Source: Petunia secreta (Eukaryota; Streptophyta; Magnoliopsida; Solanales; Solanaceae). Taken from it: a stretch of 64,000 nucleotides of DNA. Numbering within the stretch: the stretch's first letter is position 1; each line of letters begins with the position of its first letter. The position numbers and the translations under genes are program-made. Location of the stretch: positions 27,349,501-27,413,500 of the forward strand of contig JARKIP010000038.1 of the NCBI GenBank assembly GCA_029990175.1, in the 5' to 3' direction. Below are positions 55,407-64,000 of this stretch, in pieces. The notes below the pieces were generated by a model. It saw only the letters and a list, made by a program, of their open reading frames with translations. It searched no databases and was not told the DNA's origin.

Positions 55407-57885
55407 CTACTTCTCAACAATATTCTTCAAAACGAAATGAGTAATTTGATTATGAAATTGGGGCCAAAGAAGAAGTGGAAGTAGCCAAAGCTGCAGGAGG
55501 AAGTGAAGATCCTGAAGAGAAAGAGGTAGAAACATCTTCCTGGCCTTTGCTCTTTTCCTCGGCCAATTTATTTTAAGACTCGACATCTTCCCCAAGAACA
55601 TCTGAGGGAAGTCGGAGTCCAAGTCATGGTACTCTAGGAACATCATTTCTCCTTTCTCAAACTCTCTATCCAAGTTAAAGCCTTCGGATTTAACCTTTAA
55701 AAAGGCGTCGTAGAAAGTTTTCACGACAACCCAGTTGATGTTCACCTCACCAAGGGACTAAAGCTCTTTTAGCATCTTCTCAGCAACTTTAGCTCGCCTT
55801 TACAAGAGCAGTCTTTCGCTCTCGTTAACGGAAGCTACCTTTGAAGCTTCTATTAATTGCTTCTCTAGCTCAACCACTTTAGCCTCCTATAAAGAGCACT
55901 CTTGTAAAGTCTCAGTATCAACATCATTCGACTGGGCGACAATTCTTTTGAGGTTCTGAATCTCCTCTTCAAACTTTACTCGTTCAATGGCAAAGGCAGC
56001 TTTTTGATCCAGCTGATGTTTCTGCAGGCATTCAACATCTTCATACGCCATCTGAGTCCTTCAACTCAGGGCTTACCAATTCATTTCTGCAGGCATTCAA
56101 TATCTTCGGACGCCATCTGAGTCCTTCAGCTCAAGGCTTCCGTTTATTTTGAACTGAGCTTTTTCCTTTGATTGCCAATTAACAAGGTCATTGGTGTCCC
56201 TCACTCTCTTCATAGCCTCTGCAACAACCCAGTTTTGCTACAAAAGTAGAGAAAAGGTCAGCAACTCTGATAAATGGGAAAAAATTTAGAAGCATAAGGA
56301 TAATAAATTGCTTACTTGGAAAGAAGTACTGGCAAGGAAGTTCATCAGTTCGTTTGTCCTTTGCCTCTTAAACCACTCGAGTTCAGTAAGACTGATGAAG
56401 GGATTAATTATAGTGATAGCTGTTATGCTGGCAGTTTACCTATACATCTAGTTCTTTCATGGGAATTATGTTGACCTTAATCTAATATTTGTGAGAAAAT
56501 CTTATGTATTTCCCTCCGTTACTCCGGGAATGGCACTTAACGGAATGGCACGATCAACTTCTGACTCCTTGGAACCTTTTCTCAAGGACTGTTTCCTCTC
56601 GTAAAAGGATCAATAGAAGAAGTCTTGACCTCCTCTTGACACTTCCTTTTGAGCTTCTCAAGATTGGCATGAGCTTTATAATGTGTAAGAGGCTCATTGG
56701 ATATACGGCTACAAGGAATAATAGAACCCTAGCGAGTGCCAGGATTCATTGGCACTGTTATCGGAAGACTAAAATTATGCAGGCATAAATCAAGAAGGGT
56801 AGAGTAAGAGGTTGGGGAAGAAGAAAGGGAGAGGGATAGCTCATCCCATTTTTACCATAGTTGTTGGCTTTGATTTTCAGATGAGGAGCGATAACTTTGG
56901 ACTTGCAACCCGCATAAATAGAAGATTCCAAAAATCTTCTACACCCAAGCTTCAGAATCATCCACGTCAGGATGATAACAAAAGCAATTGCGAGAAGAGA
57001 AATACTTTAATTAGGCTTTTGAAATAAATATTCGAGTCGAACATAAGAAGGAAGAAAATACTTACGGCTGAAGTTCCATTATTCCGGGAAGGCAATCTTG
57101 TTATTAGGGTTGACAACTGAAGTTGGCACATGAATGTACTGCTATGAAAGTAGCATTGCTAGTCCGGCTATAGAAGATGATAACTCCACCACGATGGAGT
57201 CTATGATAGTATGGGTGGATGAGATGTTGAAAGGTAAAGGGGAACTCCGCTTCTTCATGAAGATATTTCAAACAAAAAATTCTCCATGCTTGGTGCCCAA
57301 TCTGTGCCAAGTAGATCTTTTGTGTTCAGCAAAATTCTTCTATAATTGGTTCCACCGCGAAGCAGAATCCGATAGTGAAAGGATAAGTGTAGATGAAGGA
57401 ATTACAGGTTTTGTGATCAATTAAGCGAGCAACATCAGAAGCACAATGAATGATTAGATCTTTATCCCATTCACAGTCGGTTATGACTCAAGGAACGCAA
57501 TCTACAGCAATACCCGAGAAAATGTGAGTGAGGTCTTCACCTTGTGAGGATCGATGATCAACATCCTTCTTCTTCTTTGATTTCTCTGAGGACTTGACGA
57601 GCGATTTCCCTTCTCCCTTCTTCACCATAATGGTTGTAAGAGAAAGACTGTCAACCTCGACCTTTTTGGAATTCACCGGCTAAGATCTGGAGAATGAAGA
57701 CTCTATGTCCATCGACAGGTTGACGAGGGCTTTGACTTTGCCCTTCATTGCCACGATGATAGTAAGAGGAACTGTCAGCCCTGACCTCTTCGAAATTCAC
57801 CGACTGAGATCTGGAAGAGGAAGACTCCAAGTCCACCAATGGGGAATTGAGGGGTGTTCCTGAAGTTGTCACTTTGGAAAGCCAT
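55407..57885 (-). pseudogene. Element D antisense gene (aORF), decayed
   Basis: Starts at an ATG at 57885 (MAFQSDNFRNTPQFPIGGLG). The conserved core survives as FIYTYPFTIGFCF near 57390 and LAQIGHQAWRIFCLKYLHEEAEFPFTFQHLIHPYYHRLHRGGV (57310-57180), matching the exon 1 core of element C. A Lys-rich piece (SSEKSKKKKDVDHRS) lies at about 57560. Coiled-coil-like remains run down to 55450. Many stops are present. Its presence in this old, pol-less element shows that the antisense gene is an ancestral part of the group. Confidence 0.65.
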
Positions 57886-57993
57886 GGAAATAAGAAAATA
57901 AAGGGAGGAAAACAAAAGGAAACTAGGGATTGCAAGTTGAAAGGTCTGAAGAAGCTTTAAAAGAAGAAGACTCAATTGATTGAGCCTATCAAA

Positions 57994-58001
57994 TATTTAT
58001 A
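57994..58001 (-). promoter_or_regulatory. Element D antisense TATA box
   Basis: Minus strand TATAAATA, about 110 bp before the ATG at 57885. No CACGTG is found upstream; CACGTC at 58123 is the nearest form. Confidence 0.55.
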
Positions 58002-58120
58002 AGAAATTAAATCATAATTACCTCAATAAACGCTTCATATGGTGAGGGATAATCCATGTCCTCAATCTGGAAGGCAAAAAGACAAGAGTTTTTACCGTGT
58101 CAAGACGGACGGCGACGACC

Positions 58121-58201
58121 GTCACGTCAACTTTCCCGCTTAAAAATCTTTCCACTTTCGATCTAGTTTCCAAGATCCAGCTGGAAAGTGTGGGAACCAT
58201 C
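58121..58201. promoter_or_regulatory. Element D conserved block, hairpin and polypurine tract
   Basis: GTCACGTCAACTTTCCCGCT at 58121-58140 and TTTCCACT match the A-C block. Arms CACTTTC (58153-58159) and GAAAGTG (58184-58190) pair perfectly although their bases differ from the B/C arms. The second arm leads into GTGTGGGAACCATC next to the LTR. Confidence 0.6.
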
Positions 58202-58808
58202 TATATTAGGTAGAATTATTCGTATGATATGTGACAAATAGATCCAATAACATGGATCTCGAAGACAAGATATTTCTTATGATGAAGTGTATTTCGAAGG
58301 TTGCGCTTCTGACCACAACATGTCTATAGTAGGATCATTCCGACAACAATTGCCTCTCCGGATACAAAGAATGAACCCGAATGAATACGCTGTAATGAAT
58401 GGAGGCGAGATATTAGGCATTGGCGGTTGCGGTCGTGGCTTTGACCGTTATGTTTTGTGAAATAATAATAGATTCTCATTAAATGCACGTCATTAATAAA
58501 ATCTAGTAACTACTATATAAACCCCCCCTTCCTCTTGCTAGGACATCTAAATAATTATTTTACTCACCTTTATTATTGAACAATAAACAAATTTCTGTCT
58601 TTCTCTCTTACTTTGGTCTATTATCTTACAATTATTCTACAAGTCTCATTACAAGAAATCACGAATAAGTAGTTCTACTTGTTAACTTTCTATAGCTTTA
58701 TTTTTATTATTATCTCGTTGTTATTTTGAGTATTGATACAATAATATTGCGTGTGTCCTAAAATATAAATTGAATTGCGTGATCTATTAAGTCAATTCTT
58801 AAGTTATA
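58202..58808 (+). repeat. Element D 3' LTR, about 607 bp
   Basis: Starts TATATTAGGTAG after the polypurine tract (first G lost) and ends near GTTATA at 58808, judged by alignment with 41223-41777. TATATAAACCCCC near 58515 may be the core promoter. Confidence 0.75.
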
Positions 58809-58931
58809 ATTGGTGTCAAGAAGTTTTGAACTGAAAAATTAAACTTCCGACACTATGAACTTTAGGATACAATATTCTGATGTTCAATTTTTCAAATTAT
58901 AACTTTAGACACGAAGTCCTAACTTGACTTG
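58809..58931. other. Flank between element D and the solo LTR
   Basis: 123 bp of AT-rich DNA ending in the ACTTG target duplication (58927-58931). It begins ATTGGTGTCAAG, faintly like a primer site, which could mean a further internal segment once followed. No gene. Confidence 0.4.
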
Positions 58932-59481
58932 TGTCTTGCCTAATTCAGGTTAGAATAATAAATCGAATTTGTAATGTGGTTGACAAGCAATTCGTCGTAT
59001 CAATGTTGCGGGATATTTTAGGTAATAGACGATAATGGCAAGAGCAGAAGAACAATGAAAAAGTAAAGTGGTATTATTTGATTCTTAATAAGTTTACAAG
59101 ATGACTATAAGACTATTTATAGCCGATCGTGTGTAACGATAATTAATGCATTAACTAAGCCATTATAGCCACTTCCTCACGTTCATGATCGTGGCCTACC
59201 AATGATTATACCCGCTAAATACTAAATTAATAGGTTACTGTTATGAGGCCATTTATCTCACTGAAGTGTAACCGTTCTCCAAGGTGTAATCTCCTCATCT
59301 CAGAGAGTCGAGCTCCTCTTCACCGAGGTAAACATCTTCCGAAGCAAAATTGTGACCTCGAGGTCAACACACCGTAGGGCAAGCCTTACGCGTCGGTGAT
59401 ATTTCAAAGAGTTCCCCTTAATATACATCTCGAGCTATGCACCAAGGTGCCGCGTGTATAGTTGGATTTTTTTCCAATACA
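58932..59481 (-). mobile_element. Solo LTR, 550 bp, of a Tat-like family
   Basis: On the minus strand it starts TGTATTGGAAAAAAATCC and ends ...GGCAAGACA. It is flanked by a perfect 5-bp duplication ACTTG (58927-58931 and 59482-59486). TATAAATAG near 59122 (minus strand) is the expected promoter. No internal sequence adjoins, so the element was probably lost by recombination between its two LTRs. Confidence 0.85.
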
Positions 59482-59698
59482 ACTTGTATTGTAAATTATG
59501 GCTAATAAATAAATATATTGCAAGCACTGGCTCATCCTTAAATAACAATCATAAGACTAGCTATTGGTACAATTGACCCCCAATAACTCGATGATAAATG
59601 ATTGTACTCGGTATCCAGTTTAGAAAGTATAAAATTTTTAATGATGTGACTCGGTTGTTGCGACATCTTTCTATTTCGAATAAAATACCTTAACCTCT
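59482..59698. other. Flank between solo LTR and element E
   Basis: 217 bp of AT-rich DNA without a gene or repeat that I recognise. Confidence 0.5.
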
Positions 59699-60213
59699 TG
59701 TATTAGGTGAAAAATCAGCTGTGCCTCGGGCCCAAAGCTTGAGCTAAGTTTCAGCGAACACTTGTTGAGTTGACTCCTTGAGGAAAGAACCTGAAGGCAG
59801 GTTGCGCTAGCAAGCTTTGATGAGGTCCATGCCTCGGGCATATGGAGGCTTGGTTCCCTGAGGCGATCGATACAACCGCGGGGAAGCCGTTATCCTTTAG
59901 AGCAATTAATTTTGTAACTGTTGCCCATTATGGCTGCATTGAAGAAGGAGATCAGGGGTTGTCCATGATCAACATGAGAGTAATGGCCATAAAGTGTACT
60001 TATTGCATTAATACCTTTGTTTACTATAAATAGCCCTTTTGTAACTATGGAAAGGCATTCAGAAAATAATCAAAAACACTTATCTTTGTTTCATTGCTAT
60101 TGTTCAATTTTCTTTATCGTATTTCTTGTTATTTTTCAACTTTGATACGAACAATTGTTTGTTAACTCAAAACAAATTCGATTTATTGTCCTAATCAGAT
60201 TTAAGCCAACATA
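59699..60213 (+). repeat. Element E 5' LTR, about 515 bp
   Basis: Starts TGTATTAGGTGAAAAATC and ends TTTAAGCCAACATA (final CA decayed to TA). It is followed by the primer-site remnant TATAACGCCGTCTATGGGGA at 60214-60233. Confidence 0.75.
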
Positions 60214-60412
60214 TATAACGCCGTCTATGGGGAACTAGCAATAACATTTGTTCCAGGGTTGCGTTTCGAGCTTTTTAATATCATCCTTGTTGGTTCTTAT
60301 CAATGGCGGATAACACCAATAACCCTGACAACACAACAATCCCAACATCCGACCCACCAACTGCTTATACTTCGCCAGGTGTAAGAGCATCAATTCCACC
60401 AACTGGTGTAGT

Positions 60413-60470
60413 GCCACCAACCGGCTTAACTCCACCAGCCGGTTTAACTCCACCAGCCGGTTTAATCCGC
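60413..60470. repeat. 18-bp tandem repeat in element E gag
   Basis: CCACCAGCCGGTTTAACT and near copies repeat about three times, encoding PPAGLT. A looser Pro-Thr repeat occupies the same place in element A gag (19065-19175). Confidence 0.75.
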
Positions 60471-62648
60471 CCAACTGGAATTATTCCACCACCAATTGAT
60501 CCTTCTTTATTAAGTTCCAATGATTCTTTTCAAATATATGTAATGGCCACTTTGCAACGGCTTCCGGAGTAATTTGCTGCCCAAACGACTTATAATGATG
60601 AATTTCGTAACTCGTTGCAAGCTCTCTCTAGAAATGGGAGAAGTCAACAAATCCAACCGAGGCTCCACCTGTTACTCTTAATGGGAGCATCCCGGACGTT
60701 GTTCCTACGGACGCAACATCAGGGGGACTTCCAAATGGAGTCGTATCTGGAGGCTCGGGGACTGCCCCATTAGGCACTCAACCCTTCAGGGCAGCTCCCA
60801 CAGTGGTGAAACAAGCGTCTCGTCAAACTTTGAAAAATGAAGAAAGAACTTCGAAGCCCAGTTTGAAAAATGGCTCGAGAATGTCCCCGGAGTCTGAAAG
60901 CCTCAACGAGTGTTGGACATTGAGAAATGCAGACAACAACCATTCTAGCTCGAGGTTGCTCCCTCTCACATTTCCAAACACTTCAAGCTGCAAATCTTGA
61001 AAAGTATGATGAGACAACCGACCTAGTTGACCATATAACTGACTATATGGCTATGGTCAAAAGAAATGATTTGAACCTGGTGGAAAAGGAATCGATGTTC
61101 CTTAAAAAGTTTAGGGATACCCTTGAGAAATGAGCATTGCGTTGGTATATACATCTCCCCTCTGAGTTAATTTCGAACTTCGAAGAGCTAGCTGATTTGT
61201 TTATCAAAGCTCACACTGGAGCTTAGAAAAATCCTCAAGAGAAGGGAGAATATATTCGAAGTTAAGAAAATGTATCTCGAGCCAATTAAAGATTTCCTCG
61301 AGTGATTTTAGGATGAGATGATGGATCTGCCAACGATGGAGGATAATTTGGCGGTTATGGCTTTTGAGAGGAATATAAACGTCAACAACTCTGAGGCTGC
61401 TGGTGAGTTGAAAAGAGAGCTTCAGCTATGCCAAGCACAAACTTGGTATGAGTTGCATGACCGAGCTACTACATAGATTAGGCTCGAAGAGGCTGAATGG
61501 AGGGCGACATGTCGATATAATTCTTATCGAAATCACCCCAATTCTTCCCGACGCGCCGATACGCCACGAGGAAACTCAAAGGGTCACTTCGAGCCCTATA
61601 ACTCGTAGAAATAGCATGTGAGCCAGCACCTCGGAGGGTCACATATAAGTCAAAGACTCAGGGGAAAATCAGCACGAATGCTAGTCAAAAGAGTTCCTTG
61701 GGGCCATCTCTTGTGTCCAAGGATAAAGACTTGCCCCGAATCCCTGACTACAACTTCAACATTTCAACCACTGAGTTGGTAAATGCCATAAAGAGGATGG
61801 ATCAGATGTAAGATTGCCGAGGGATATGAGAACGCCCCAGGAAAAAGAAATCAAACTCTGCATTGTGAATTTCATATGGATTATGGACACTCTACCGATG
61901 ACTGCAAAGCAATGTGTCTCGAGGTAGCCCATCTTTTCAAGAAGGGTTTCTTAGTAGAGTATCTCACTGATAAGGGGAAACAAAACATTTCTAAGAATAG
62001 GGGAGGGGGACAGCTATCGAGGGCTCAGTCTCCCAAAAGAGTTGTGAATGTTATAATGGGGGGATCAGAGGTGAATGGTGTTAACTTTGCTGCTGCGAAG
62101 AAACTCGCAAAGCTTTCAACCAGTATGAAGAAAAAGACCGAGCTGGTGGGTCGGGTAATGAGATAGTTTTTGATGACGAAGACCGTGATGGGATGGTGTT
62201 TCCCCATCATGATGCTCCAGTGATCATCTTAGGGTTTAATGACTGCGATGTCAAACGGGTCTTGATCGATCCTGACAGTTATGTAAATATTATTAATTAT
62301 AGAACTGTCAAGAAGATGTGGTTGAAGGACCTTGTCATCCCGAAAGCAACCACATAAACAGGATTTAACAACTCTGAGGAGAAGATGCTGGAAGAAATCA
62401 CCCTCACTACCACTGCCGAGGTAGACAAGAAAATTATTTTTCAAATGATGGGTGAGGATATGGCCTACAATGTTATCCTCGGAAGACCTTGGATTCATGA
62501 GATGGAGGTTGTGCCATCTACACTGCACCAAGTTATCAAATTCCCTACCACATAGGGAACTCATGCCATCTGAGATGAGCAGCGAATAGCTCGCGAATGC
62601 TATTCAGTTGCGATGAAGAATGGAGTCGCCCCGGTTGGGTCATCCAAA

Positions 62649-62651
62649 TAG
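62649..62651 (+). promoter_or_regulatory. Element E readthrough-type stop
   Basis: The frame reads TCC-AAA-TAG-CAA-TTA. UAG-CAA-UUA equals the tobacco mosaic virus readthrough sequence and lies at the same gag-pol boundary as in B and C. Confidence 0.7.
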
Positions 62652-63166
62652 CAATTACTTAGCTAGGGGCCTTATGAGAAGGAGAGCTCGGTTCTTGAAT
62701 TAGGCTCTCAAGAAGAAGTAGAGACCGGCATTCATATAAGAGCCTCAGAAGCAAAAGGCTGAGGATTCCACAAGTGAGGAGTTGGAATCTTTTGCTTTGT
62801 CAGAGAAATTTCCAAAAAAGAAAGTGTTTGTGGGCTCGGAGCTGGATCCCGAGTCAAAAAGAGTTCTCATTGAGTTGCTGAAAGTAAATGATGATTGTAT
62901 TGCCTAGTCTCATGCCGACATGGTTGGGATCGAACCCGAGATAATGATGCATAAGGTGAATATGGATCCTAAAGAAAAATAAAATTAAAGATGAGACCAA
63001 TAGGTTGCTTGACAACAGTTTCATTCGAGAAGTGAAGTACCCCGATTAGCTCGCAAACGTGGTAGTGGTGCCGAAGAAGAATGGCAAGTAGAGGATATGT
63101 GTTGATTTCACTGATCTGAACAAGGCTTGCCCAAAGAATTCATATCCTTTACCCCAAATATATGTT
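62652..63166 (+). pseudogene. Element E reverse transcriptase N-terminal remnant
   Basis: Pieces matching element C include KVFVGSELDPESKRVLIELLK, NSFIREVKYP, LANVVVVPKKNGK and DLNKACPKNSYPLPQI. Stops occur, including a Trp-to-stop change in each of YPDW and GKWR. The match stops just before the position of the catalytic palm. Confidence 0.8.
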
Positions 63167-64000
63167 TAACCCCCCAAAAATATACAAATATATACGTTTC
63201 GGGAGAATTTTCAACAAAATGGGACTCCAAAAGGGCTACTTTAGAGTCGCCACCTAATTTAGGATTATTAGGAACCAAGAGTTAATTGATGAGTGCATTT
63301 ATTCCTTATTTAAAAGGAAAATATTTTTCAATGATTCTGAGTAAGTGGTTCTTTTAAATTTGAAAGAAGGTCTTTGTTTATTAAAAGAGCACTTTTGAAA
63401 ATCCACTAAAAGCGGTTAAAACGGGCGGTTTTTACGAATTTTAATAAAATAAATAACTTAGAGATTTAAAAAAATATAGGATAAATAAATAAAGAAGTAA
63501 ATAATAACTAAATAAATAAATAAGTAAGTAGATAATAAATAAATAATAAATAAATAAATAACTGAATATTTAATAAAATAAGTAAATTAATAAATAAATA
63601 ATTTAAATATAAATAATGATAAAATAAAGATTCAAATTTAATTGAATTTTAATTTGCACTCATTAATTTACAAACGGTTCTTAATACCTTAAGTTAAACG
63701 GAGAATCCCAAAGAAACGAGAATAAATAATTACATAAAGCAATTCCTAATCATGCGATTATATAACAATTCCATAATATAATGCGTCTATCCTACTAGGC
63801 TTGTATCATGCTAAGCTCCTAGCCCGGTCTACAGGGATCCTATGACATGGATTCTAACGGAATAGAGAAAGAGAGTTTAGAAGATAGAACCTGGATATAG
63901 CAAACTCATAAATGAGCCTTGAATTTTCTTAAAGTTTTCATTTCTTTCGGGGAACTTAAGCCCGAAAATGCAGCGCGGATCACACAACTCCAATGCAAAT
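63167..64000. other. Unidentified AT-rich repeat, possibly another TE
   Basis: It begins abruptly within element E. AAATGGGACTCC and GAGTCGCCACCTAATTTAGG (63215-63265) resemble a motif widespread in plant repeats, but I cannot name the family. A (TAAA)n-rich tract fills about 63440-63610. No open frame is supported. Confidence 0.45.

Larger units (their letters stand above)
41223..58808 (+). mobile_element. Element D: Tat-lineage element lacking pol, split by element C
   Basis: LTRs at 41223-41777 and 58202-58808 share many words in order (ACATGTCTATAGT, GGATCATTCCG, TTTTGTGAAAT). The internal part is 41778-42074 plus 52731-58201. It contains a primer site, gag-protease remains and a decayed antisense gene, but no reverse transcriptase or integrase. 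Element C sits inside gag. The LTRs are far more diverged than those of A, B or C, so D is the oldest of the four. No clear duplication was found at its ends. Confidence 0.8.
60303..62651 (+). pseudogene. Element E gag-protease remnant
   Basis: Starts MADNTNNPDNTTIPTSD. The N-terminus has a Pro-rich repeat (PPTGLTPPAGLTPPAGL). Capsid sequence is KYDETTDLVDHITDYMAMVK with MFLKKFRDTLEK then TGA. Knuckle CEFHMDYGHSTDDC at about 61861-61902, then KRVVNVIMGGSEVNGVNFAAAKK. Protease is eroded (VLIDPDS in place of DPGS; NVILGRPWIHEME kept near 62470-62505). Many stops. It ends SSK-TAG in a readthrough context at 62649. Confidence 0.8.
59699..63166 (+). mobile_element. Element E: 5' part of a Tat-lineage element
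   Basis: A 5' LTR (59699-60213), primer site, gag-protease and the first part of reverse transcriptase are present. Tat sequence ends abruptly at about 63166 within the RT, where an unrelated AT-rich repeat begins. The LTR resembles that of element A more than B or C. Confidence 0.8.

Noticed and set aside
54958..55480. hAT-type MITE
   Set aside because: One end (GGCCCCGTTTAGACA) looks right, but no inverted partner or 8-bp duplication was found.

Overview
This window looks like nuclear DNA from a dicot plant, most probably a member of the nightshade family (Solanaceae). The evidence is one intact three-exon R2R3-MYB gene of the AN2/ANT1 anthocyanin-activator type, surrounded by nested Ty3/gypsy LTR retrotransposons. 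I see no bacterial-style operons, CRISPR arrays, rRNA or tRNA genes. Almost every long open frame other than the MYB gene belongs to a retrotransposon.

Layout. 1-5195: remains of two LTR elements, including a minus-strand LTR with 35-bp and 54-bp minisatellites and an Athila-like LTR. 5196-8465: 3' half of a chromovirus with one complete 1.9-kb LTR. 10069-17118: minus-strand gypsy element (CRM-like by its pol/LTR overlap), decayed. 18316-25465: element A, a Tat-lineage element with LTRs and gag-protease but no reverse transcriptase or integrase. 26426-27725: the MYB gene. 27954-38713: element B, a complete minus-strand Tat element with a perfect TATAG target-site duplication. 39463-41089: an unusual palindromic foldback repeat. 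41223-58808: element D, another Tat element without pol, split by the younger element C (42075-52730). 58932-59481: a solo LTR with perfect ACTTG duplication. 59699-63166: element E, a truncated Tat element. 63167-64000: an unidentified AT-rich repeat.

How the parts work. A, B, C and D share one design: LTR, primer-binding site, gag-protease, pol (only in B and C), then an antisense gene driven towards pol by its own TATA box just inside the 3' LTR, then a hairpin abutting the polypurine tract. In element C the antisense gene is intact: five exons with GT-AG introns and an uninterrupted 818-residue frame. Its exon lengths and phases match those in B. The elements that keep pol sequence (B, C, E) separate gag-protease from reverse transcriptase by a UAG stop in a tobacco-mosaic-virus-type readthrough context. 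Element A has lost both pol and that context.

The MYB gene sits between element A (LTR ends 960 bp before its ATG) and element B (starts 228 bp after its stop), so its regulation could be influenced by both.
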